Below, one piece after another: positions 1 through 11,835 of a DNA stretch of 64,000 bases. Made by a program: the position numbers and the translations under genes. Origin of the DNA: Ecdyonurus torrentis. Its lineage: Eukaryota; Arthropoda; Insecta; Ephemeroptera; Heptageniidae. The stretch's first letter is position 1; each line of letters begins with the position of its first letter. Location of the stretch: contig OX439127.1 in the NCBI GenBank assembly GCA_949318235.1, forward strand, positions 19,320,375 to 19,384,374, given 5' to 3'. The notes below the pieces were generated by a model. The model was not told where the DNA came from and did not search any database. It worked only from the letters and a program-made list of their open reading frames with translations.

Positions 1-558
1 ACAATTCATCATCGTGAAAGAGGAAAATAATTTGGCAATAATGAAACAATATACATAATTCGAACGGATCTTTGAAAAATAGTTTTAACGCAGTATTTGT
101 CAATATGTTGCATATTTATATTGCTAAAAAAAATATATTTGACGGGAGTGAACAGCTCGAACAGCAGCTGCTACGCTGCTACTCTGCCCTCCGTTCGGCC
201 GTCATAATAATCAGACACGGCGGCACGCATTCAGACCCACATCAAGTACATCGCCGGTCAAAATGAAGCAGCTAGAAAAATGACGTCACTGCATACAGTT
301 TGCTGAACCACATAGGTTCATCTATCTACTACTCCTAGTACGAGGATTATCTTTTGTTATTATTATATTATCAGCAACAACAGCGGATACGTAGTTTAAT
401 ATCAATTAATTATTACTAAAATATATAAATATATTTTTATAGTTTATATTGCACTGTGTAAAATAATGTCACAGAAAGTCTTTTACAAAACAATAGCATA
501 AGTAACAGAAAAGTTCTAAATTACTGATGACAAAATAGTAATTTTTTATCATATTATA

Positions 559-594
<36 letters not shown>

Positions 595-3197
595 TCGTGG
601 ACTACTTGAATAGTCTCACTTGAATACGGTGATAATTACTTCTCGCATGCAAATAATAATGGAAAATCTTTTACAATATGATTGCTACCAATTTTATTTA
701 CTCTGTTAACGTCAAGCAATTTCAAATCCTGCTATATCCACTGTCAATAATAATCAGCAATTAGCTATTGTAAATATATTATTATGTTCCTATATGGCAT
801 TTACAATGTATGATATAGGCTGATAGTGTATAGATCTGCGAGTTTCAGCCTGAAGTAGGTTGAAGGTTTCTATCTGAAGGTGTAGGAAGGAGCCAGCCTT
901 GTAGTTCTACTTCCTAACTACTCAATAACTAAAGAACAACAAAACGAAAGGTCTCTCTATACTTTATCAACTCGATGTACTATTTAGCATTGACTGCGAT
1001 TACGTACGTTTTCATATTTCCACTGATCAAAACGTTGCAACTAGTTGCTATTACACGACGATAATAAATTACCTACATTAATAGACGATATTCAATATTA
1101 CATACATAATATCGCAATACATACAATTAGATCGAGATTTATTATTATTTTTTTTTTATAAAAACACTACTTTTCTTATTTGATTTTATTATTAAAATTA
1201 TCGAGAGCGTGATTTAAATTTATAATATATTACCGGTATGTGTGGGTGTATAAATAATTGTTTGGGCAAGTCACCTTATAATAATTAGTCCTCCATCGCT
1301 ACATCTTACCCCCTTACCCGCTATTTATCTTCGTGTAACCCCCAAACACTCATTTTACTCATTTGGAAGCGGAACCCCGAGGCCCCTAGGGTGCCAATTT
1401 ACAGCCGTGATTTATATACTCTCAGACACTCAAAAGTGTTGTTATTATTATTTATTTATACCATAAAAAAGATAAGCAAAATGGAAAATTAAAATAAAGT
1501 GCAAAAACTTTCAGCGCAAGACAAATTGACACCAATATTTACTCGACGACGGTACAATTATTAATAGCGCCGTCATTAAGATTGATACAAAATAATTAAA
1601 TGCCAACACTGCATGATTGAACATTTGAATAGAAAAGTTACACGAGAGCCCGCAACATTGTTTAATTTAAACACGTGCATTACATATTTATACCACGTAA
1701 AACTTTAGTCTGACAATCACATATACAATGGATAAAAAAAAATGGGATAAATGTGAGGGAAAAAAAAAAAAAAAGAACGAATGAACTGTAATAAAAGAGT
1801 TGTGCGCTAGAAACGTTCTAGAAGTGAGTTTCAATCCCGTTTGTCCGCTTTAATCTTCGAATGGCCGTGGATTGCCTTTAGGGCTGTAGTGACGGGAGGC
1901 TGCAAGACCTGTTTAATAGTATTTTATTATTATATAAACTTATATTACTTATTTCGGGGTGATAGCTTCAGAGCGCCATTCGAGGGGTCAAAAACGTACC
2001 GGTATCTCTATTTCTTTCTTTTGAAACATATTACTGCAAACTAATATGCTTATTCAATAAGAGCATTCAAATATGTTTGCTACTGCAATTTAAGAAGTAC
2101 CTAATTATTAAACAACGGATTTTTCGATTAGATAAATTTTACAAACATGGAAATAAAATACTTTTAGTATTAGACGTGGCATGGCAATGCAAATCCAACA
2201 ATTATTGTCTGACGCGTCGCTCTTGAATAACAAGTATTGTAATTCAAATATACCCTAATTTAATAATTTAGATATATTTTTATGTTTATATTATAATAAA
2301 TTACCGACTTTTTATACCATTACTAATAGGGGACTAATATTGACGGACTCTTAAAGAAAATTCTACAGTACATTGACAAAAGTAAATATTTTGAGACCGC
2401 GCCAACAATCAATGACTGCAGTCATTAAAATTATCCATTCAGTCACTAAAAACATTCGAGATTTATCTCATCGAGTATAACTATCTTACTCCAAATAAAA
2501 ATAGATAATTAATAAAATTTTGTGCACGCAAGCGTTGAAATGTTCAACCCCTTCGTATGTGTATGGAACTACCGGTAGCTTAGTTTGAAAGGTTATGTGA
2601 AACATACCGGTATGTTTTATTTTTACATAAAATTATTTATAAGCACAACAAGCTGATATTTATTGAAGTTAGCAAAAGTCGAGAAAATATAATTTTACTA
2701 CAATTAGGACCTTTCCTTATATATATTTTAGCATAAGTATTTTTAATGTATTCACAAAAATAGTTAAAAGCCTACATCAATACAATACAATAATAAAAAC
2801 TAGATTTTATCTTTTGAGAGCCATAGTTATTACATAGTCTTTCACAAAAAATATGCTAAATATTAAGCAATAATATAAACCAAAGCTATTATATAGAAGA
2901 TATTTAATGCCTAATCATACTAGAATAAAATTTTCTCCTATCATGATAATATAATTATACATGTGTAGGTTGATTAGCTTGTAGTCAGGTCTCACACCGA
3001 CGACTGCTGCTACACCGGTACTGGACTGGAAAACTCTCGCTATCTCCAACAACTTCTCGATTCATCCCTCTTAGTAATAATCTTCATTTTTCAAGAACTT
3101 TTAATCTTTGCTTGGTAATTAGTAAATTATCTCAATATATATGACACTTAATTCTCAAATTAACTGAACAAAAAGAATAAAACTAAGAGCATTCAGG
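1..3197. other. AT-rich spacer, no gene recognised
   Basis: No ORF here resembles a known protein; the short ORFs have no domain signature. The stretch at about 140-300 is more GC-rich than its surroundings and ends in a perfect CRE-type palindrome (TGACGTCA, 281-288), so a promoter or first exon of a gene lying outside the window is possible but not shown. A run of 30 A lies at 561-590. The remainder is AT-rich with short A and T runs. Confidence 0.5.
281..288. promoter_or_regulatory. CRE-type palindrome TGACGTCA
   Basis: A perfect 8-bp CREB/ATF consensus at the edge of a GC-richer patch (about 140-300). The motif is the same as that in the BTG promoter at 6761-6768. No TATA box or adjacent coding exon is visible, so function is only a possibility. 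Confidence 0.25.
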
Positions 3198-3199
3198 TA

Positions 3200-3370
3200 C
3201 AGTCAACATGGGTGACTTTAAACACTGAATTATCTCTGCCTTGGGGTCTCATTAGTTGCAGAATGTTAATATAGTTTAATTTAATCTAACGACATATTAC
3301 AATTAAAGAAAAAAAAAATGAGTGCCGCAAGTAGAGATAATTGGGTGTTCAAAGTTACTCCGGTTGACTG
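3200..3370. mobile_element. TA-flanked MITE, CAGTCAAC termini
   Basis: Arms of about 38 bp face each other. The left arm (3200-3237) begins CAGTCAACATGGGTGACTTT and the right arm (3333-3370) ends GTTACTCCGGTTGACTG. Both ends are bordered by TA (3198-3199 and 3371-3372), the target duplication of Tc1/mariner-type transposons. There is no coding capacity. Confidence 0.7.
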
Positions 3371-3513
3371 TAATGCAATGCTTTGAAATGTATTATTACT
3401 GATTATATTTAAATGAACATCATACATGTAATAGCCAGCTTGAATAATAAAAATTTAATACATTTTACCTATTAACAGAACCTCTTCACTATTTTGCTAC
3501 CGACTGTAAATGT

Positions 3514-3631
3514 CTTTTCATACGGAGCAATACTTGCATCGTGCAATTAATTTGATTCCATGATTTTTTTTAATTGTAATTGCATGTAATTAAATTCATT
3601 GCACATTGGCTAGATTGCTCCGTTTGAAAAG
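3514..3631. mobile_element. Short foldback element (CGGAGCAAT arms)
   Basis: The left arm CTTTTCATACGGAGCAAT (3514-3531) and right arm ATTGCTCCGTTTGAAAAG (3614-3631) are inverted copies with one or two mismatches. A second pair of arms lies inside (GTGCAATTAA against TTCATTGCAC), so most of the 118 bp can fold. It is non-coding. A related sequence, TTTGCTCCGTGTGAAC, occurs near 22000. Confidence 0.55.
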
Positions 3632-5833
3632 AACTTCACAAGTTAAATGTGTGTCTATTATATTAGTTGAAAATATGTATTACCAAATTATTTAATATAA
3701 GAATACTATCTAGGTAAAAAAAAAAAAATAATAATAATAATATGGTGTAGAATATGATAGCTTACAACAATACCATCATTACGTTTACATCTATGTATAT
3801 AAAAAAAAGTATATTACGTTTTTACGAAGCCAAGCAGTGCTAATGTAATTGAAATATAATTCAATATTACTATTTTTATTTTTCTTAAGATTGATAATTC
3901 AAGTTTATTGTAACATTTTCTTCATCATGCCTTTGTCTACGGAACATATGAGCACATTCAATAGGTAAATATAATGAGCCAGGCTGGCCAGGCACCTTTG
4001 TCTATTCTAAATGCATAGAAGAGCACATAGATTGCCCAGGCAATTTCAACCCAAACTCTGGACCGAATAAACATTACAAATATTATCAATACTTTGAACC
4101 AAATGTGAAATGAATCTCCAAGTACGTAATAGTTGTAATGTTTATTCACACACCTATTGCTCATATATAAACCTAATATAGAAGATTCTTGTAAAAATTA
4201 TAATAACATTTGATCTACATTGAAAAACATACCAATTTGTAGCTTGTTTTACTTTTTTTTTCTTTTCTTTTTTTTTTTTTTTACTTGGAAAAAAAAAAGG
4301 TTAAATTTAGTAAAGTAAATTCATTTTACTTTTTTAAGTATAAAACTATGATCATTACTTGCAACCTGTTGATAATACTACTTTTTAATTGCTCACCCCC
4401 CCCCCCCCTTCCCCAATAGTATTGTGCTGCAAACTTATTATAAATATTCTGTAAACAAAAGACTTAATAGTATTTAGTAAATTAAAAGCATATTTGAATA
4501 CAACAACTATTCTTACCTCTACTAATGTATACATGATTTCCTCTGAAGTAGGATAGATAATTATTCCAATAAGGGTACACATTTGAATATCACAAATAAC
4601 AACACTTCACATACATTTCGTTGCGATTCACACTTTTATTTCATCTGTACAAGAACAAAAGCTTTTGCACGACAAGGTATGGACGTACTTTATGAGAGAA
4701 ATAAACATTTTTTTTTTAATTATATTTTACATATATATTTATATAATATATTAATATGTACGCAGGCTTTTAAAAACAAGTTGATTTTTATTTAAAATGT
4801 TATGTTATATAATATCTGTATGTTATTATCTACTTACAATAATAAACATATTTTTTTGTAAATAATTCATGCACCTCTTTTTTTTAATTGACAAGAAAAA
4901 TATGACAAGAAATTTCATAAAAACAAAATAATACAGATGATTGAATAGATAATTAAAGTCCAATTAAAATAAAACGAACTAAGGCTATTATAATTAAAAT
5001 AAAATTTTAAGGTGTACTGAAAAAGATAAAAGAGCAGTTAAAATATTAAAATACTGAACCAAAGAAAATCACAGGCTGCTTAAACTTTGTACCTTAGTCC
5101 TGAAAGTTAGAATTAACTTGTACAGTATTTTATTACACTTAAAATATATTATCACGTTTTTTTTTTTTTTAATTTTTATTTATTTTTTGTATTTTTTATT
5201 ATTTTTGTATTTTTTTTACTTTTAATTTACTTTTATACAAAGGTTATAGAATTTATTTTCAATTTTGATGTTTCTTTCCCTCTCAAATACAGTGGCAGTC
5301 ATGTAAAATCTCATGTTATTATTAATTATTAATATTTTTTTTATATTTTTATTATTTTTTTTTTATATAAATTTTATATTTCCTTTAAACATATAAGTAC
5401 AACTCGCTTACCCTGTCAAATCGTTAGCCCTTGGTTCTTATTTACATCACAGTATGGTATAGTACGATGCCACCTACTACACATTTTGCATGACATTTTA
5501 AAATTTGTTGCAGGTGGGGTTGGTGGGGGGGAGTAGGATAGGGATTGAGATAAAAAAAAAATATAATAATAATTAAAGAGTTCATCATTCTAGGCTCCTT
5601 GCTGGCACCAAGCATTTCTTCGCTCTTTGGTCCCGGATTATACTGGCTTGGCGTGTAGTGAGCATAGATGGATGAAGGGATAATTAGGGGGGTGAGATCA
5701 CTGGGGCCTTCGAACTTGGCAGGGGCGGTGGGGTTGGTGTGAATATAGATGTTATAAACAAGCGGGGAACTTAGTACTGACACACCTCTCAAAACTAACC
5801 CCCATATACAAAAAAATGAACTGATTTTACACT
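3632..5833. other. AT-rich spacer; BTG 3' flank
   Basis: No convincing coding sequence. There is a C-run at 4396-4408 and long T-rich stretches at 4250-4280 and 5155-5370. The proximal part (about 5250-5833) is probably the 3' untranslated region of the minus-strand BTG gene; one possible minus-strand AATAAA signal is at 5252-5257 (TTTATT on the plus strand). The UTR end is a guess. Confidence 0.4.
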
Positions 5834-6373
5834 TCAACTGGACACATACGTGGCGAGTTGCTCAAATGAGCTCACGCCGCTGCTCCTCTGGTCCATGAAA
5901 TAGTCCACTTGGCGAAGAGACTCTTTGCACGAGTTGTTAGCACTACCATTGGTCTCCTTACCAGGGTTGCTTGGTGGAGGGTTGAGGAACTCAGGTTCAG
6001 CAGGTGTAGAGGCTCCCTCGTACAGCACACAGATGGAACCATTCTCACCGATCCGATAGGAAACTTCCAATGGATCAATCCACATAGTGAACTCAGTTGG
6101 GAAGAGTCTGTGCAGGAACTTCTCAGGTAGGCCGCAGGCGATACCCGCTTGTGCGATTACAGGATCCATCTTACCGTTGATGCGAATGCAACGGTATCCC
6201 GAACCGCGGGTAGGACGCTCCGGGAACCAGTGGTCGCGATAACGGCGACGAAGAAGCTCCGTAACTGCGCGCTTGAACATCTCCAGTTGAGGGTCAGACA
6301 GAGATCCATTGCGGTGATGCAAACGGAGTAAATGCACCAAAAAGTTGGCAGCGGAATGAATTTCCAAACGCAT
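5834..6373 (-). CDS. BTG1/2-family antiproliferative protein
   Basis: A 179-residue protein encoded in one exon. The family members bind the CAF1 (CNOT7/8) deadenylase and act as anti-proliferative regulators of mRNA decay and transcription. The N-terminal alpha-helical start (MRLEIHSAANFLVHLLR) aligns with the BTG1 APRO domain. Box A is at about residues 45-66, with HWFPERP and GSGYRCIRIN. Box B is at about 87-110, with LFPTEFTMWIDP and EVSYRIGE, followed by NGSICVLYE. The tail keeps an SCKE motif like that before the end of BTG1/BTG2, which argues for BTG1/2 over Tob. The start ATG has an A at -3 and no upstream in-frame Met. Human BTG1/2 coding regions are interrupted by an intron; this one is not. 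A CRE/TATA promoter lies upstream. The family assignment is firm; orthology to BTG1 versus BTG2 cannot be decided. Confidence 0.95.
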   Translation of the reverse strand: MRLEIHSAANFLVHLLRLHHRNGSLSDPQLEMFKRAVTELLRRRYRDHWFPERPTRGSGYRCIRINGKMDPVIAQAGIACGLPEKFLHRLFPTEFTMWIDPLEVSYRIGENGSICVLYEGASTPAEPEFLNPPPSNPGKETNGSANNSCKESLRQVDYFMDQRSSGVSSFEQLATYVSS

Positions 6374-6701
6374 GGTTAGTCACAGCACTTTGGTCACTTG
6401 TAGAGAGACAAAAATAAACAAATGAGCCCAGTTTAAAATTACTCAGTCACTCGCTAACAGATGGCGAGAAAACCACGTAGAATGGCGGCAGCGTCTATTA
6501 TGGCTAAATATTTTAGATGATTTCTGTACAGTCTATATGGGCTCAGGTACAACACTCACTCACATTCCTCGCTATTTCGGCGACTAGTGATGATAAGATG
6601 AATGCAATGGACTGAACTGATGAAGTAAGTGGTGGGTGGAATTTTTGATGGCGAAAAGCCCGCACTGCGACGAGCGTCCTCTCTCCTCTGACTCTCTCCT
6701 C

Positions 6702-6811
6702 GAACTGATGCGCGGCGCGGAGGGGAATACAATTTATATCGCGGAATAGAACGAATAGTATGACGTCACACGCGTGAGGTAGGGGGAGATCACGCTATGC
6801 CAACAACCAAT
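6702..6811 (-). promoter_or_regulatory. BTG core promoter: Inr, TATA, CRE, CCAAT
   Basis: Read on the minus strand toward the BTG gene: CCAAT box (plus-strand CCAAT 6807-6811), CRE TGACGTCA (6761-6768), TATA box TATAAAT (6738-6732) and an initiator TCAGTTC (6708-6702) whose A at 6706 lies 32 nt from the start of the TATA box. That spacing fits a Pol II start at about 6706 and gives a 5' UTR of about 330 nt (6374-6706). The CRE plus TATA arrangement suits a signal-inducible gene, which is inference. The region is markedly GC-richer than its flanks. Confidence 0.7.
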
Positions 6812-9091
6812 GGAACCACGCGTTACTTAGAAGTCTTTATAATTGCATATAGCATTTCAAGAGAGAACTAATTTAATTGGATACAAATAATGCGAGAGCA
6901 GGTTTGCATTTTCAGGCGGCCGGAGTATCACTGTTGCCACGCGCGGAGGGATACATACAACAAGAATGACGCACAATCGGCAATAAAATTGTGTTTTGTG
7001 TTGTGATGCACTTTGTAGAGTAATATTCACGTAACCTTGACCATATATATTACATATTTAAATAAAACAAATCAGTATTATTATTATGATGCATCGCTCG
7101 TCTCTTTATATAAGCATATTTATACATTATCTCCAATGAAAAAGATGCACCATCTTGCATTTTTTTTGTATGCATTCAATAATATTCTAGTACAATATTA
7201 TCATACGTTGACAAAAATCAATATATATCTGTATCTTTAAACAATTATTATTAAATGTAATATTTTTGTACAATGCAAAAGTAGTAATACAAAGTGCTGC
7301 ACTTGGATATTTGAGAGGGCGGGGGGGGGGGGGGGGGGGGGTACATAAATCAAAATAATAAAACCAACATTGTTGAAATTGACAACTAAATAATTAGGCA
7401 TAAGTAGTACGATATATCGTTTGTATTGTAAAAAAACGTACCTAAATTATATTAGAAAAGCATAATACAGATCTACTGAAGCTATCTATACTAGTGTTGA
7501 TATCGTACTTTATATCCTACACCTTGCATCTTGATCCAAATAAGTTATTACAAACATTATTCATGCTGTATAAAGAGGCCGATAGAAATGAGATAATAAT
7601 AAATATTATGAAATGTGTATAATTGCATTGATATCGAAAGAGTAGGACAGGGAATTAAATGAACTAATGGCATTTATACTAAATCAATTCAGATCTAAAT
7701 TACTGAGCAAAACAAAACAATTCTTTTTTTTTTTTTTTACAAAATAAGCCATGCTAATTTATAGTGGTTTAGTATTAGCAATTTAATGCTATTTATTTTT
7801 CATTTTTGTTGTTGTTTGTGGCATTGCAGTTTGAAGTCTATCGGTGGTAAACCATTTTTTCATTGTACACCAACTAACTTAAAATGCCTTTAGATCATTT
7901 TTTTTTCCCTTCTGATCTTAATCATCGCCCAGCTCTTGATTTTTTTTTTTTTCTCTCTCTCTCTCTCGTTTGTTTGAGTTTGAGGGTAGATTTCCCAGCT
8001 GGTCGAGCGAGTCGTGTTTGCGTTGTTTGTAAACCTACCTACCGGATGAGGGCTACGTCACGCTTGCCCTCTGCTCACGTTTCAAGGAGACATAGTAGGT
8101 ACGGCAACACCGCAAAAAACCAAAACATTGAAGCATCCGCAGCTGCTTTGCCGGCGGGTCTGCTGGCTTGGGAATCTCCAAATCTCGTCGGCTTGCTTTT
8201 TTGCTCTTCCACGTCTCATCATCCCCCGTCATAACAATACAATACTTACCAATATCAAAGCAAGCGAATTTCAAGCAATCTTGACAATAGATTTGCCGAC
8301 GTTATAAATTTGATGCTCATTGCTGTTCATCACGCGACAATTTTTGTCGTTCCAGTTTTCCACTAGTTGCAGTGAATTTAATAATTGTTTATGTTATTTC
8401 TCTCAATTTGCTATGTAACTAAAACAAACTTTTTGTACCCATAACTTGGGTATCAAATAAATTATAATTATTTCTAATATACCCGAAAAACACGTAATGG
8501 ATCAAGAAGAAAAAGAAAATAATAAAAGTCAAAGGAGCGAAATTCAGATGTGAGATTTTGAGACGATTGTGTTGTTTTTATCATGTAAGTTGTCTCATTT
8601 GCTTGTCTATATGCTCATATTTTAAAATAAATAATTCTTTATAAGCGTCATCACTTCAAAATTGGGCTAATTTACTAATTCAGGAAAATTCAATTTAAAT
8701 AGGCCAACTATATAATTATTCTTTATCAATATACTTGTAGGAAACGTAGCAATAATAATTCACGGATTTAATTACGCGGGATTTTATAACTGCGCGCTGC
8801 GCGCACCTCTCTATATCACGTCTATTTCACGTTGGAATAAGATAAAAAAAATATATATATACGGTAAATTTAGTGTATAATAATAATAGTACACAATTGT
8901 GACTTTAATGTGCGTAGGAGCTGATTAAAAGGGGGTGGGGTAAGCTAAACTGTGGGTTGTCCATGCCTATATTCATCACCCTATCTATATTCAGTGCCCT
9001 ATCCAGCTCTGCTAATAAATATGCTTCTTCTTCTTTCTTTTAATTTTTTAATCAAGAATGAAACAGTCATTAGAAGTGCATAAAATACAGT
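6812..9091. other. Spacer with G-run and a GC-richer patch
   Basis: No recognisable gene. A run of 21 G lies at 7321-7341. A GC-richer patch at about 7980-8240 contains a CRE half-site (ACGTCA, near 8055) and open frames on both strands, none resembling a known protein; it could be a promoter or a noncoding exon, but nothing decides this. The rest is AT-rich with T and CT runs at 7724-7739 and 7941-7966. Confidence 0.4.
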
Positions 9092-9175
9092 AAAAAAAAA
9101 AAAAAAAAAAATCGGGTTTCACACCCGTAAGATTAATCGGTGTAGCGCGCTAGTCAATTAGGCGACGCGACGACG
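9092..9175 (-). mobile_element. tRNA-derived SINE or tRNA pseudogene fragment
   Basis: Read on the minus strand, 9175 to 9112 looks like a decayed tRNA. It has an A-box-like stretch (TCGCCTAATTGACTAGCGC), an anticodon-arm-like GATTAATC, and a B-box-like GGGTGTGAAACCCG. This is followed at once by a T run (the A run 9092-9111 on the plus strand) that could be a Pol III terminator. The acceptor stem does not pair cleanly, so a functional tRNA is unlikely. Confidence 0.45.
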
Positions 9176-9344
9176 TCAAAAAATCACACTCCTCCTGCAC
9201 AAAGGCTATAGAAATTTGTCAAGCTAGACAATTGCATTATTTTTTACTAAACTATAATTGGCATATATTATGGAACTAATATGTATTTAAATTGATTTTT
9301 GCGTCAACTGAAATTTCCATCTGACTGCATTGTATGGTCATAAG

Positions 9345-10243
9345 TATAGAGCGCAAAAATAGTCGATCATTTTGACAAAATAGTCGACTATATAGTCGAT
9401 GATTGTTGGTGCAAATAGTCGACAAATAGTCGATTTTATACGAAAAAGTCGAAAAAAGTCGATTTTTTTATACATAAATTTATATAAAGAATGATAAAAA
9501 AAAAGATTTTGTGAGTAAAAAATAATTTAATTTAATGTTTAAACAGTAATTTTAGTATCTAAATACTCAAATAGGCCGAGCGTGTCCCTATCTTGTATGT
9601 AGTATTTTGTTAACGCGATAAAAACCATGAAATTTTTTTTAAAAGGGTATGGGACATGAGCACTATTACAAAATAGTATCAAATTTACCTAGGACTCATC
9701 GGGCAAGGCACAGCAGAGAGCTCTGTACAGCTAGAGATGATTCATACGCAACATCTACTAGCTGACTGAGCTGGGGAAGTAAGGTAAGTAGCAGTGCGCT
9801 TTTATACACAGTGCCCTCTCAGCTGCACGCACTGATTCGTTGGTACAAGAGAGCGCGCGAAAACTGGCTTGCTATTTGAAATTCTAAATAAATTACTATG
9901 ATTTTTTTTCAAAAAGTATCGAATACCAATTGTCGGATTTTTGTATCGATATATCGATACATATCGCCTCAAAAAAGTATCGATAATATCGATACTATTG
10001 GATATATCGATATATATCGCCGATTTCTAGTAGAAATCTCCTTAAAAACTTAAAAAAAGTGCGAAATAGTCGACAAATAGTCGATTTCTCGTGAAATAGT
10101 CGCTGAGCTCGAAATAGTCGAAAATAGTCGATTTTTTTATTGGTTTAAAATGCACCATTTGTTGAGATCGGTGGAGATATGAAATAATACTAGCAATAGT
10201 CGACATAATGGCAATAGTCGAAAAACTATTTTTGCGCTCTCTA
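9345..10243. mobile_element. Non-autonomous hAT-type DNA transposon (899 bp)
   Basis: The element is bordered by a perfect 8-bp duplication, GTCATAAG, at 9337-9344 and 10244-10251. It fits the hAT target pattern nTnnnnAn. Terminal inverted repeats are AGAGCGCAAAAATAG on the left (9348-9362) and CTATTTTTGCGCTCT on the right (10226-10240). Both subterminal regions carry many copies of AATAGTCGA, in both orientations, resembling the clustered transposase-binding repeats of hAT elements. The centre has dense TATCGATA motifs (about 9935-10025). No transposase ORF remains. A 30-bp stretch near 9577-9608 (GAGCGTGTCC..TTGTATGTAGTAT) recurs in the foldback at 48563-48762. Confidence 0.75.
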
Positions 10244-10251
10244 GTCATAAG

Positions 10252-11831
10252 TCATAAGTCAATAAAATAATTCTTTTAGTAAAACGACTGTATGGTAAGA
10301 GTTTTATGCCAATAATAATGATAAATCACCGGTAACACCCATTGAAAATAAATAATCTGTTTACTTCTTGGTAAAAACTTCTCTATCTCTCTCTCTTCCC
10401 CAATAAGGTCACAACACCAATATACAAAATTTAGGTTATACAGGTACTGGAAAACATTCACTGCAGTTGGTGAACCTCAGGTATCTTGAGGATTTAAAAG
10501 TTTTTTTTTTGTAAATATATAGGGACTCCGGCTATGATTCATGACAGGGATGCTTTATATAATGTATCAGCTGATAGAATTTAAAGGTATAGCCTTTTAG
10601 AGCACTAAAAAGTAAAATTCTTAGAAGAATATAGAAAATAGCATACAATAATGCAATAAGTGTAGTGCTGTGTAGCATGGCAACCAATAGGTAATAAAAT
10701 CGTCAAGAAAAGTATTTTCTCACACGTGTAATATAATAGTCTGGCAAATTCGTGGCACTAATGTAGGAAGGCCTGAATGGGGCTGTTGCCATGCGAGGAT
10801 CCAGAGGCTCATATAAACAACCCTCCATATGACTGGCAACATCGTAAGAAATTAAAAAAATAAAAAATAAAAAAAAGTGGCAGGGGGAGGCGACCTTGGC
10901 CTCTTCTTCCCTCTGAGGCATCCTCTACTACCTGCATGCATCAGCTTGATATTGCATTGTAATCAAAGCAACAACACTAACCTAACCATCCATTAGAATT
11001 GAAAAAAAAAAAAAATAAAAAAAAAAAAAGATGAGAAATCTTGAAAGCAAGGTTTCTTGTCACCTGCTTATAGCTTATAAATTCAAATAAGTTTGTTTTG
11101 TGATACTACAATAACACAGCTGATGCAATGCATGTATGGAGATGGATAGCAACATTTAAATAATATCCTATTAGAGTGTATAATTTCTTCTATATACATA
11201 TTATGAAATATACATATTATAATTATTCATAATAACCAATTATGAATTATTATCAAGAGATATTTCATTAAAAGTTTTGCATTTATTTATTTTTAATAAG
11301 CATAATTTAGATACAAATTAAAGCCTAAAACAGCGCAATAAAAACACGTTTTAAACAATGCAATGCACCTTTTTTTTTATAATTATATATATTAGCGGGC
11401 ATTATATATTAATAAATGTTTTATATTTGAACTTGGATTCGAGGTGAATAAAGAGCTATGATCCAAGTTCTATAAATTAATTAATAAATTGTTTTTACTG
11501 ACGATAAGTACATAATCTCACAGCTCATTACTAATAATGTGCACTAGAATACATTTTCTTAGCAGCAAAAGATTTTACTGCGCAGTTGTTTCACCTTTGT
11601 ATAATAATATTTATAATACATTACAAATTCAATTGTGCTAACGTTAGATGAGAAATTTTTGAAATACAAAAGTAAAACCATTATTATGGTAAAACCGTCT
11701 CGCTCACTATTTATTATTTAAAAAAAAAAAAAAAAGTCTTACATGTATCATACATTGTAAAATAAATAAAAACGCAGGTCGCATGAAAGTTTTCTTTTTT
11801 TTTTATTGACTAAGTAATTAATATTTATTTT
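10252..11831. other. AT-rich spacer, nothing recognised
   Basis: The short ORFs (for example at 10703-10921, minus) have no family resemblance. There are A-rich tracts at 10999-11029 and 11719-11735 and a small hairpin at about 11427-11472 (GAACTTGGAT facing ATCCAAGTTC). No gene or element boundary was found. Confidence 0.4.
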
Positions 11832-11835
11832 AACT

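Noticed and set aside
1803..1842. tRNA-like stretch (CTAGAAACGTTCTAGA followed by GAGTTTCAATCCCG)
   Set aside because: It looks like an anticodon arm plus B box, but no acceptor stem, D arm or A box could be placed; too weak to list.
5442..5837. 131-codon ORF on the minus strand next to BTG
   Set aside because: It overlaps the BTG stop region, has low-complexity and Ile-rich runs, and matches no family; most likely 3' UTR.
5909..6331. ORFs opposite or overlapping the BTG coding sequence
   Set aside because: Shadows of the real frame; no protein similarity, and the BTG frame has unmistakable box A and box B.
8053..8274. Minus-strand ORF in the GC-richer patch
   Set aside because: No similarity recognised and no promoter or splice context; could be a noncoding exon or promoter, so only the patch is reported.
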